From assembly GCA_028564705.1 (NCBI GenBank), contig JAPXFQ010002912.1, positions 1,419,001 to 1,483,000 on the forward strand: a stretch of DNA of 64,000 nt. Reading direction: 5' to 3'. This DNA is from Apricaphanius iberus (lineage: Eukaryota > Chordata > Actinopteri > Cyprinodontiformes > Aphaniidae). The position numbers and the translations under genes are program-made. Numbering within the stretch: position 1 is the first letter of the stretch; every line of letters starts with the position of its first letter. The notes under the pieces were generated by a model, which saw only the letters and a program-made list of their open reading frames with translations, was not told where the DNA came from and made no database searches. Below, one piece after another: positions 12,201 through 25,400 of the stretch.

Positions 12201-15200
12201 TGAAAATAGTATTTAGCTTAACCCTGCTTCCCTTGAAATCTACACTAATCTTTGTTTTGTTCACATTCAAAGTAAGATGATTGTTTCCCTACCATCCAGC
12301 TGTCAGGAGTCAGCATCAACGACCGCAGAGTCATTTGAATATTTACGCAGGTGACAGAATTAAACGATAATAATCAAGCTTTTTATTTAAATTTCTGTAG
12401 CAATAATCTGGAAATGTCATTTCTTTCCTCTATAACTGTGTTTTCCTACACCCAGCTGTTGGAAAGAGGAGCTCAACGAGCATCTGAAACATGATTTATT
12501 AAATTACATTTAAAGCAAAACATCTGTCAAGCAGAAGAACTACCTGTTACATGATCAACTGGAACTCTGTTGGTTAATGTTAAGAGACAAATTTAGTAGC
12601 ATTTAGTTTCAGGTACTGATGCATCTTCTGTAAATGCACAGCTAATTCGTCCCGAGTTGCATCTAACTGGGAGAAAACCAGTGTCTCCAGGAGAAGTTGA
12701 GCCATTTTGTTTACCTTTCAAATGATCCAGGACGACTGACATCATTGTGTACTTGTCAAAGTGACATAATAGATTTGTTTGCGGATCTTTGCTGCTGCTC
12801 AGCGCTCACTTCCTCTGCACATTGGTTCATGGCTTGTTGTTTGTACCTGGCTGCCGCCTGTTGCTCCTGGTCAACCCTCCTTCCCGTTTGTTGTCACAAC
12901 TACTGCGTGACCTGTTGGACCGGTCTGTGTGTCGCACCGTTATGCCACATTTCTTGTCAATTACGATAATCAGGACCGGTTGGGAATTTCTCTAGAATTC
13001 CAGCTCAAGTTAAAGTGAAGTCAATGTGTTTGGATGTTAACTTCCTCATTTAGATGCTGTGGGAAAATTGCCATCCAGGTTTTATCTCCAAGGGCACTCT
13101 AGAAGCCATTGTGGTCGAAGTACAGGTCTTATCTCTCCCTTACGTCATTTATTCTCTCATACATGCTGTAAACAGCTTCATATCTTCACTGCCTAACCTA
13201 CTGGAGTCATTTTTATTTTATTTACCCACTAAAAAAGTTGGTAAAGAATCAGACTACGTGGATTAGTGTGGGGGGAAATCTTCGTCTCTGTGCTTTGGAT
13301 ATTTATGTGATATTTGTGCATCATTAAAACAATAATTTGAGCAATATTTTAAAGCGCTTGCCTGGTTCCTATTTAGATATAATCGGTAGCTACACCTGCT
13401 GTATTTTACTGTATTTTGAGTTTGTTTTTACTAAGTCATTCCCATGTTGTTTTTTGTCTCTAGATTTCCTTCCTTTGTCCAACTTTGACCCATTTTCTTG
13501 CTTCCTGAAACTTCACTTCCTCTCTGTTTTCAGCTTTGTGTTCAGTTTGCTTCACTTCAACTAAATCCAGGGTTTCTAACGCAGTGTTTGCTAAAAAGTA
13601 TTGTTCACATCTGGGGGGAAAAAAAGAGTTAATTTTCAGATCTTCAGACTTTATTCCATGTCGCATTCCAAACCAGTCCATCCATCAGTTTGTCCATTTT
13701 TATTTTCACCCAACCACTTGACCATCCACAAATCCTTCCTCCTATTCATTCATTTATCTTTTAGAGGTCAACATTTTGAACGTATGCTTTAAAAATTGGT
13801 TAATTTCTGTAAAAGTTTTCCCAGCAAAAGTGTATTTTTGACTTTTGGAAGATTTTGCATAATACTGTGAACAGAATGGACCATAACCTGTATTAATTCT
13901 GATAGATGGTTGGTCGTTCTCTGCTTCAAGTTAAACACCAGCATTACCTGGTGAGGTTGGATTTTATTTCTAAAATGTTTAATGGTAGATGATTGTTGAT
14001 TTCACTTAATTATTGAAAACGTTCATTTAGGGCGTATACCGAAAATATACAAATGCCGAAATTTATGACTTAGGAACGTCATTTTGCCCGTGTAAAGTCC
14101 TGTGACTTCATGTCATCCAGAAGGAAACGGCGCTGCCAATGCAACAAATGTGTAGCCATATTTAGCGAGTGTTTAGACTCATCTAGCGACTGTTTTTCAA
14201 AAAATGCGACTAGCGACAAATAAAATGACTGTTTATGGTGTTTTTGGGTACTTTGATGTTTGTTAACGCAGCAACAGAGCTGCATTCACACCAGAACGTT
14301 TCTAGCCCAACAGCTTTTAAAAACAAATTTTTAACATAAATTAATACATTGAGTTCACTACAAACCAAACAATCCTTTTACATTTTTATCGGTGTAGTAT
14401 TGAAAGTGTTCTCACCAGCTCTATCACGGTGCGGTTTGGTAACCATAAAAGAAAAGGACATTTTAAATAGAGTGGTTAGCTCTGCTCACAGATCAAGTGG
14501 CCGTGACCTAACAGTCTTGAAGGTCAGTTATAACAGCGGACTTTTAAAAAGTGCTCTCCAGATTATCAAGGATCCCTCTGATAACCCAGCTTCAAAGATG
14601 TTTGATCTTCTTCCTTCGGGAAGAAGATATCGCTCTATTTAATGCACCACATCTCGTCACGTAAAAACGGGTTTTCCACAGGCTGTTGGGGCCTCGTATC
14701 AATACACTTGATTACTTCTGAAATGTATTTTATTATTTTTAGTTATTTTTATTGCTATTTATTACATAGTGCTTTATCCCTTGTGTAAGCATTTAGATAT
14801 TGCAATCTGTCTGTGTTGTTTGTGGGCTTGTGCGTTTTGTTGTTGTCTTGTTTGTCTGTGTTGACAATGTACTATGGGCTTCTTGCATTTCCATTATAAT
14901 GTGGTTTTATTTTTAAACAAAAAAATGGCAAATAAACTCTACTGAACTGATTTGCAAACAGATGTGCATTTAAGGTTTTTATATGATAGTTTTAATTAAA
15001 AGCAATCCAAACTTGTCGGAGATTTTGTCCAGTTTGTTTTCAAGAATTCCTTAAAACATCATCTTCTAGGTTTATTACACTATATATTCACTGCCTTTTA
15101 ATACAGTATATGTATTTTAAGAAGATTGGATGGCATGTCATTTATCATATAACTGACGTTACTGTTGGTGTGTTCACTCAACATAAATTCGTATCTTAAT

Positions 15201-18200
15201 CCTTTAAACCTGCAAGTTGCACATTACAATTTCCAGCTTCGTTCTGACCTGCTGTTACCAATTTTAGCTAATTCAGATTTCTCTGTAAGAACTATAATTC
15301 CTGCTGTTAGCGGTCAGTCATTTTGTTGCATGGAGAGCAGAGGCGACATCTCGGTGTGTCTGAGAGCGTGGTCACTGTAAGACGGGCTTTTACCATTTTT
15401 AAAGGATATAATCACAGAGTTCAAATTATAAACAGTCGTTCTTTATTTCATGATTTTCATGAGAGATTATTGACACCTTAACTGTGTGGTTCTTGAAAAG
15501 TGACGACTTGTTGCTGAAATCAAGATGCCTTGAAGATGTAAAATGGAGCCACTTCAGCCTCTGGTTTGATTTTTGCCGTATTTCAACTCTGCTAAAGATA
15601 ATTAAGTCAATTTAAAATAAACAGATTGGGTTCCTCTTAGACCTTATGTTGTTTTGGGCATGTTGCTTAAATTTTAGTTAGCTTTAAAGGGTTCTTGCTC
15701 AAGTTTCTACTTTTTATAGAGTTGTGATTCTCTTAAAAACTAAAATTTTATAAAGCTGTAATTCATGTAGAATGATCAGCAGTTCTCCTTGAAGTTACAT
15801 AAAGTTTCTTTAATTGTAAATCCTAAAACGGCATCAGAACGAGAACCCTCAGGTCTCTTACTACAGCCAGTAGAAATCCAAGGTTTTCTTTTGATAACGT
15901 CTCATTTTGTTGCGTATTTGTAGAAGTATTGGGAAAAGATGTTCAGGATTAATTTTAGACATTGTGTCCTGCTGAAAAACCTCATCAGCTGTTTGCTAGA
16001 TTGCTGTGAAATGTGGTACCCAGGCTCAGTCCAGCCACAGGATGAATCCTGCTGACTCTGCAGACCACTGGATTGTGAGATTTGTGGTTTTTGAGCGCAA
16101 AAACAACAGCTGCTGGATGAACGGCGTGTAACATGCTTAGTCTCATGATTATCATATAATACCTCCTGGCTGCTTTCGTCTTATTTCTTTTTTTACATCC
16201 ATTGCATTAGTGTGATATGAAGTGCCGCTTTTATGCTCGGCATTTTATTAGACTCTCTCTCTAGTTCTCTGTGTGGCTCTCGTTATCTTCTCAAGCAGAC
16301 CCAGAAGCCTTTTAGGCCTGGAAACACACACATGCACATTTGCGCAGCTCCTTCACAGATCAATGTGTTGTGTTTTTTATAATAAGATAAATCTGCCTTT
16401 GAACAGAGCTACCTGCGTCATGGAGAGCAGGGCTGTGAGTTTGTTGGAGGGTGGAGTCAAAACGCTGCTAAACCCACTTTTAAGATTAGTATCCGCTAGA
16501 GAGGAGAAACTCTGCAGTGCAGCAAGGAGTGGGAGATCTTTTACTGAAAGTTCCCAAATGAACTCAATCTTTTATTCACTGGATTTTGTTCAATCATTTG
16601 TCATACTCCCTTTTATTGGCTTAGATTCACTTGATTAGTTTGGGTTTAAACGGTGTCTGGCTTTCTGTTTAAAGAAAGTGGTTAACCTTGGGAAACGATA
16701 ATCATTTTTACATTTTATAATCTCGTTTCAGATTCAGTTCGGAGGCTCCGCTTACTGAAAAATCTACCTAAAAAAGATTATTTGTACCTCTGAGAAACTA
16801 TATTTAACTCGATTTATTCACCCTAGGATTTTGGTCGTTTTTACGGCAGTTTTTCATTATGGGGTTTAAGATTTTAGCTAAAAGTTGCCATAAGTCCACA
16901 TTAGCTACTGTATAAAAAAAAATATAGCATGAGAAAAACAAATTTATATATTTTTAAAGTCAATCATTGGCCGTTTTCAAAAACCGAATTTGAACTGTAG
17001 CAGTCTAAAGAAATTGAGCTTGACTGTCAGTTTGCTAGGGATTTAAGAAAATATCGATATGCGAATATATCACAATATTTTATCCAACAATATTACAGTA
17101 TCTTTATTCAAAATCAAAGTATTGTCTCTTTCCAGTAGATAAACTAGATCCAGTAATAAAACTGGATGTGTTATGTAGGAAACAGGTTGGAGTGTTTAGA
17201 ATGCTGTGACAGATTTTATTTAAGTTCATTTTTAAAAGCTCATTAAAAAAAAAATCACAATATATAGTCTTGCACATTTTACATGCCTATATTGCAGTTT
17301 ATCGTATCGCGCCCTTTGTATCGTGACACATATCGTATCACATCCCTACTTTGTTGATTTAAAAACAATAAAATATAGGTCTTGAAGTATGCTAACACTT
17401 TCTTCCCTTTATTATAAGGGCAGAAAAGACTTGTGATGTCACTTAAGTAAGACTGAACAATTCTTTTTTTAAAAAGGGGGAGATTTGTATGCTGTCACAG
17501 GATGGACATGATTAAATTGTGCTGTTTTATACCCAGTTTATTTTTCTCATATTTTTTTAATTTAGATGGGCAAATAATTACCAGAAAAAGTGGCTGGTAA
17601 ATGTGCATTCAGATTTAAATTTAATTCACTTAAAAGCAGCTTTGGTAAATGGGAACATATTTATTTGGCTGCCCTCTGCTCATTAAAAACCCATAAAACT
17701 TTAAAAAAATCTGTTCAAGTTACAGCAAAGGAACATAGTTTCGTCTATTTCTGGTTTTTAAAATCTATTTTGTGATTTACTTTTAATGGAAATGTTTTTG
17801 GCAAACCTGTGAGATTTTTATCCGTCCCTCTGGTCTTCATTGATGTTTATTTGGTCAGAAACTTTCTAATGTGGCTCCATTCATCCGTTCTAAAACCTAC
17901 ACACACATTTATCCGCCTTTTTAAGCCATCCATACATCAATCTGTTAATTAATCTGTCCACCCATCCATTCCTTCTTCTGTCCTGTTGTTTATCTGTTCA
18001 TCCCCTTATTTATTTTGTAGGTTCCATATCTGAAGCCTGGTCTCTGCAGAAAACCACCCTTAAATTCATGGGAAACTTTAGTATTCTGACTTTGGAAACG
18101 GGTCAAAACAAAACTCAGAAAGTTTTAAAAAAGTGGCTGCCCGTCTTCTTCAGATAATTTCCCCAAACAGACGATTGCTAGAACTAAAACCTGAATCCAA

Positions 18201-19444
18201 ACGATGTAAAAAAGCAAAGCTACTTATTATTTACAGTAATAGGCGGGCTGATGACTCTTCTTCTTCCCTGTGTTTGTACAGTAGGGAATGAAGCGCTCAT
18301 TTGTTGCCACTTTGGTCTGTAAGCGATTCTCTCATTCTGCTCTGCAGCCCTGAACTCATCTGGGAGCAGTTTAACCTACTGTGCTCTCCAGGCCGCCATT
18401 ATCACCAAACCACAGCCATCTTTGAGGTGGTCTGCTGCTCGCTTTCATGTGTGCAAAGGAGAAAGTAGAACAATGATAAATGACAAGTGAGCTCTTCAGA
18501 AAGTGCGAGTAACATCTTATTTCAAGTATTGTGAAGGTCTTCCACTTTGCTAAAGATTCTGACCATTACTTGCTCTCCATCATTTTAAGTGTTTTTTAAA
18601 GTATTTCCTCGTATGGTACAGAGACCCCTTTTGCATAGTGTCATGGATAATCAACCAGTGGATCGGCCGAGGTGTTAAGGAAGCCCAGCTGCCTTTAGTC
18701 TGTCTTAATTGTCTTCATCTCCTAGACTTTGCTTTACTACCCTAATGCTGAACAAACAAACTGCGTGGTGTCCAGCCAGGTAAAACTATATCGGAATGTT
18801 TGATTTGAAAACCAGGTCGAAACATCTTATCTGCAGGCCTCCGGTTTTGCCTAAAGCGGTCGATTCAAGTCCCTTTATTGGCACTCAGTGCTTTTTGCTT
18901 TATTTTGGGGAGGTTTTTTTGGTTACAAAAAGCTACAGCGCTGAAATAAAGTTGAACTTTATATCAAGGACGACAAGGTGGTGCTCTGACAACTGCAGCA
19001 GCTGATTAGCATCTCCAACGCTCATATAATGCTTGAAGTATGACCCCCAAAGCCAGAGGTATTTAAAGGGGGACTTATTGGGTGCAGAACAGGGAGAGCA
19101 GGAGGATGATCAAACTGTCTCTTCTAGCCATACGGACAAAATTCAAAGAGGAGTAGCAAAAGCTAAAGAGGTGGATTAGCAGGTTCTCTGCTGCCAAGAT
19201 ATCAAACTGTTCCGGCCTCAACCGTAGACTTAACATGTAATCTTGCCGCTGCTGACGCTGCCGTTTGGGGCGGTGTGAACGTACCAAAAAGCTGCATTAT
19301 TTATATTGCATTTATTTGTGTGTAGAGTGTGTGCATGATGAGCAAAAAACAGTACAAAATTAAAACTAGTGTAGAGTTCAGCGCACAATCATTCCTCAGC
19401 TGTCTCTCACTTTTGCACTTCCTTCTGAGGCCGTTAGCCAGTAA

Positions 19445-19495
<51 letters not shown>

Positions 19496-22400
19496 AGCTG
19501 CATATTTGTATAGGATACAGGGTTAAAAGTGTGTGAAAAGTAGCGGCTTATAGTCTGAAAATGACTGTAGCTTCCTGCACACCCTGTTCCGAATTTAAAA
19601 CATGCTTAATTTTAGGTTTCTACTTAATGACAGCACTTATGCTCACAGAGCTGTGTGTGTAATAACCCATCATTGTGTGTGTGTGTGTGTGTGTGTGAGA
19701 CATGAAAATAGACCATTCGGCCTCTGTGGGTTTTTTCTGTGAAGTCAGAGTGTTATCTTGCTCTGTCTCTGAGGGTTTGGCTCATGATCGCCGATTATCA
19801 CCCAGTATGTTTTTGTCCGCTTGATGAAAGATGGTGAGAGAGGTTATTCGTGATCCTAAAGGGTTTTTCCATGGTAGCCGGGGTGGAAGCTGGGCTGCAC
19901 CGATACAGTCATCATTACACACACACACACCTCGTAGGTATTGTTTCCTGCCTTTCCACTGTCACACACCTTCCTTTGTCATCATTGTCCCCCTGCAACA
20001 AGCACCAGTAGTCTGATAGAGCGTTGTGTAATTTAAAGCCGCCCTGTTACTCTGAGCTCTGCTTCCTTTGGATGCGACAATAGAGACGGCAAAACGTCAC
20101 TCAAAAGATACTCGACATCGACTCAAATTAGTTTCATTTCACACACGATTGCTTCAGTTATTTATGAAAATGTGCTGTTAAATTTTACATCACATCCTCT
20201 TTTTTTGTATACACTGCAAAAGGGTTGTATTTGCATCAAGAGTGAAAAATCATTTTCTTTCTATTAAGAGCTAGAGACGCAATCATTTGGACAATTTTTA
20301 CATTTCAGGTCATCAAATAAAGACGTTTAATTCGATGATCCATGCTAAATACAAATTTCTTTCTTTTTAATTAAGTCAGAACTAGCACTTAAAAACAAAG
20401 TCTGTCAAATGATGTCAAGCTTAAAGCCCTTGAGCTAATCTGTGTGCATCATCTTCTCTCTAACATCTGTGTGTTTTAGTTATTCCCTATGGCTTATTAA
20501 TAGGCTTTTACTGAACTGCCGTCATCTTAATCAGGTGTATTAAAGAAGGGAAACATCTAAAACAAACAACTATTCTTAATAATAGTAATAATACAATAAT
20601 AAACTTATGACTGAATGAAAATTATGCTAACTTTAAAGGTTCCTTTGGAAATAAACCTGATTATATGACTGAAGTAACGTGGGAAACTGTTTGGGATGTT
20701 GTGCAACAGAAACCTCGCGGCCCAGGTGACGAGGATATGGCTCGCCATAAATCATAGCTGACTGCGGGAGCGTAACCTTACGACACGTGGGATTTCTTTC
20801 CCTCCTGATCATCTTCCTTCAGGCTAAAACCTGCATGTTTTTAGAACAGAACTGCACACGTCATAAAGGCAGCCCGTCACCGTCTCTGTAGGAGGAGTCT
20901 GGCAGCAGGAGGTTTTATTTGGTAGATAACGCTGCCGGTTGCTCTCTGTGCTGTCCGTGATCTCCATTACTGCTGCTGTTTGTTTGCTTGACCTCGTTTG
21001 AAGCGCGTTTAGCCTTTTGTATTGCGCCCAGAAACTTGAAGCAACTCATGAAAAAGTAAATATTGTTTTTAAACAAATCTGGGTGCTTCTCAGGCAGATA
21101 TACTGATGTTGCTTCCTATCAAATGTCCGAATTAACTTTGATAAACTTGGTTGGTTTTAGTATTTTTCTTGGAAAAACATCCAACTTTAGCAGTTCACTT
21201 TAAAGATGCGGACTAAAATAAAGTAATCCATTAGAAGGACATCGACCTCTTAAGCAGTCACCAGTCTGTCTTATTGTAGCCTCGCTGTCTGCAAACACAA
21301 CACTCTTCATACTCCGTTTTCCTCCAAGGTCAGAACCATGAAGTTTCATAATCTCCGCCAGCATATACTTACTTACTCACACACGCACACACACACACAC
21401 ACACACCTCTTTCTGTTTCAGTCCGTTTCACAATCATTTGCAAACCTCCATGACTGCAGACCTAGCAGATAAACTCTGTTGTATACACGAAGTGGTCGTG
21501 TTGGTATTGAAAAGTTTGTTTTAAAGAAAGCTAATGAGACGGTTTCTCGGCAGGCTGTTACTTTTTGTTTTTTTAAGGTATGCGATAATCACTGAATGGG
21601 TTCTGAACTGTTTTATTAATAATATGGTGAGATCATAGCATGGGGGGGGGGTAAACATTTTATTGTAATTTTGAGATATTCTTGTTCTTTGGTCGTTGCA
21701 GGTTTGTTTTGACTAACCCGTCACTTTATTCTGCTCCTTATCTGTTTTTTGTTCCTCATTTTGAAACTTGTGTCCCTCTCTGTCCCCTCCTCTTTACTTC
21801 CACTTTTCCTTCTTCTCCCGTAGTCGATGTTGGAACTGAACTGAGCTCCATCTGTGGGTGGCCGTTGTGGAAACGCACTTCTTTTGGTTCCTCACAGACT
21901 TCTGTGCCCTTCATGCCGCACTGCTTGAACCCCAGTGCACACAGTTCTGCAGCTTAATGTCGGTGTGGTCCTCATTATTATGAGTAAAGCTGGCTCCAGT
22001 CTCCTTGTGGTCCAGCAAGTTTAGTCTGCAGGTTTTACTTGCTGGTTTCAAACACAAACCTCTGGTTTCCTACAAAGAAAAAGTAAAAATCCTGCCCATT
22101 TGAGTTTTATTTTGGTTTAAATCCTTTGATCAAGGCAAGGTAAACTCTCATTTGTCGTTGGTTACCTTACCTGGTGGGTGTGCTCCACCGGTTTGACTTG
22201 CTGCGGGTTTTTGGGTTGGTTTCATTGTGAAATGACTCTTTATCCTTAGTGGTTGGGTTGAGGATGAACAGATTAATAATCTAAACCCTTAGAGATCAAG
22301 CCCTTCAAAGCTACCACACTGGTGTGTATCTGCCTTGTTTTCCAGTGGTATATGATGATGTGCAACGTTCTGTAAAAAACTCTTTGCAATCACCTTTCTG

Positions 22401-25400
22401 CAGCTCATCTGCTTAAAACTACAGCTCAACCAGGCAGCCACAGATTTCTTTTTCAACAATCCTAATAATGTTATGTAATGTCCGATGAGTACATGAAAAT
22501 GGAGAAGGCATTTACAGAAATATCTGCAGTTCTGGGGGTGTATGGTAAGTTTGGGTACTTATGAACACGGTTATTTTTTTTCCCTACATACTGCCCTTTA
22601 ATTTATCCAATTACAATTTAAATGTTGTTCTCCTTGGGATCAGCTGGGTGGAACGGTTTGCATGCTGAACAATTAAATAGACATGCAATATTTAAACCCA
22701 CTAATGGATGTGTGGATAAAAAACAGGTTTTGCACATTTGCTGTTTTAACAGGAAGGCATACAGTTTGCATATTTATTTAGGAATATTTTCTTTGGTCTT
22801 TCTTTGAAAACGATAGTAAATTAGAAAATTATTCGCCAAGTTTTAATCAATTATTTGAAAGCAGATTTGGATAACCTGCTTTTGAGTAAAATAGATGGAT
22901 GGATAGATGTGGTTGTAAGGGGAGAAACCAAAAACTGGAATTAACAGATAAATGCTTTTTTATTGTTTAAGATTTTCAGTTTATTTTTTTAACTTGCAGT
23001 ACTTTTGCACCAATTGGGAAATAAAGCCTCCCTCTGCATCAACCACCTGCAGATAAAAATGAGACTTGACACCCAGCGAAAAGTAAAGTAAATCGCATAC
23101 TGTAAATATTAAACATTTTTAGTTTTTAAACACACAAGCAGTATAATAGATGGAGACGCGGCAAAAAAAATATGCACATACTTTGTAGATTTAAGCGCAA
23201 ATTATTCGTAGTAATAGAAGCTTTACTATTTAGGAGCTGTACATGAAAACGCACCAATCAGGCTGATACCAGCGTTCTTTGGCCTGACCTGCCGATTCCA
23301 ATGTTTACATTATTTTTTCCTCTCGAGGCTGGAATGCAGAAGAAAAAAAATATCAGCAAATGTTTCATAGTATAATGAAGGAATAACCCCGTTAGTCATG
23401 TCTCAGATTTAGTTAAATACATTTTAAAAAGTGAATTTAAAGTTCATGCTTTCAGTAGTTTATTTGGTGCAACTCCAGCTGTATGAGAGTCTTCTGAACA
23501 CAGCTGATATTTCTCATAACTAAGCTCAGTTTATATTAATAATCTTTGCAGCTGTTCAGAACGTCCATGTAGAAATTATTGAAGCGTGCTTCTTTCTAAA
23601 ATGGAGAAGGGAAAGGTGTGAGCACTTTAAAGCACATTGTTGTGGTGTATTACAGCCCGTGTGGTCCCATTAGTGCAGGAATGCCAAGAGGAAAGGTGTG
23701 GCTCGAGTAGACCCCCCCCCCCGGCAGACCCGTTACATATTTACAGACGGAGGATATCAGACGAGCAGGACGGTGATAAACTGGGGCAAAAATGCTGCAG
23801 GTGTGTGTGTGAGATAAAGGGCTAAATAAAGAGAATGCTGTTCCTCCCCGAGACTAAACCGTGCAGCTGAAAGACTGCTGGGACTCTGCCGGTCGCTTTC
23901 TGTTCTGCTTTCTGTGTCGCAACGTTCTTCTTTTGTAAAACCGAAGTGAACCGGACCTCAGATCCAAAATGTTTAGTGGTTTGATGCGTCCGAGTCTTTA
24001 GAGCTGAATGTAATCATAATAAATGCAGAACGTTGAACCTGTAAGCACCTCTAGGCACCTTTTAGGTTATAATAATGAAGTTGTTGGCTGCCACTTTGTC
24101 GGCTTGGTGTTGATCTTTCGGTCTCAGTGGGCGGATTCTCTTTGTTCCTTAAAAAGGACCATGATCTCATCGTATTGCTGCTCTTCTCCTGTTTGTTTAG
24201 ATCCAGTCACTCTCATCCTCCCTGTTCCCTTTAACCCCGTCTGTTCTGGGCCAACAGCCTCACAAACCACACAGCACTTAGTTGAAGTATTTGGACCGTC
24301 TTTCTCGTGTTACTGTCGCAAACGTCAATGTGTTTTAGTGGGGATTGATATAGTAGTACATGGTAGCAAAGTAGAATGAAAATATTAGTTTTAAAATGTT
24401 TTCACTAATAAAAGCTAAAGAAAAAGGTAAGGTTTGTTTTCCAGCCTGAACCGCCCCTCTGTAGAACCACCGTCTGCTCTGATTATAGCTACAAACCTTA
24501 AAGTCTAATTCTCTACCGGTTTATTTGGAAACGGCCGTAGATCAGCTTAAGTTCAAATCAGACCTGTGTTTCTGTCTCGGATGAAGGAAAACATTCCCCC
24601 AGCATGATGCTACCACCACCCTGTTTCACTGTGGGATGGGTGTGTTGAGCGTGATGTGCAGCACGTATAGTTCTCTATACTTGCAAAAAGTTACTTTGGT
24701 CCCTTCTGACCAGATCGATGCCTTTCACGTTTCAGCTTCTTCTTGTTCCAAAGTCGTGGATGGAACAGTTCTCAGTCTAAAGCTCTGCTGTGCTCCTTGG
24801 TCTTCATGTGGCTGTTTTTCTGTTGCTCTCCTACAAACCCCTGAGGCCTTCGCAGAACAGTATTCCTTATTTGAGGCTCTCTCATTGATAAACCTGCCCT
24901 ATGTGGTTCAAAATATTCCTTCGATGCTCCCATTCCTCCGCTATATTTCGCTGCCATGAAGGTGCTGCTGCTTAGCTGCTGGTTGAGTGTTCCTGTTCCT
25001 CACGATGGCCGATAATCTGCTTTACCTGCTACTTCCTGGTGAAGAGATTACTCGGTAGAGCTGGCATCAGATTTAAAGGTGAGATTAAGCTGCAAAGGAA
25101 AAAATAGACGGTTTCACCTGAAAGGTGTAGAGTTAATAAGATAACAAGATTCATCTTATATAATGACTGTGGTTCTATTGTTACACAATAGATGGCTCAG
25201 ATCTGTTCGGCTGGAGGTGACGACAAGCTGGACAAATTATTCAATTATTTTCTCCTTTTTTCCAACCAAAACTCTGTGGCATTCACTGGTTCTAATAGTC
25301 TCTGAAAAAACTACATGGTACATTAGGTATGAGATAATCCTGCGATGTCTTGATTAACAATATTTACATAAAGATTTAAAACATTATTTTAACGATTATT

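Larger units (their letters stand above)
17349..24440 (+). other. Intron 1 segment with microsatellites, no gene recognised
   Basis: This is intronic DNA with several simple repeats (listed separately) and only short chance frames. I saw no exon-like sequence that would join rassf3 in phase. Confidence 0.4.

Noticed and set aside
16273..16638. 121-codon plus-strand frame in intron 1
   Set aside because: No domain, no phase-compatible splice sites and ordinary intronic composition.
19443..21407. CRISPR-like regular repeats
   Set aside because: The repeated units are simple dinucleotide microsatellites without spacers, in a vertebrate intron.
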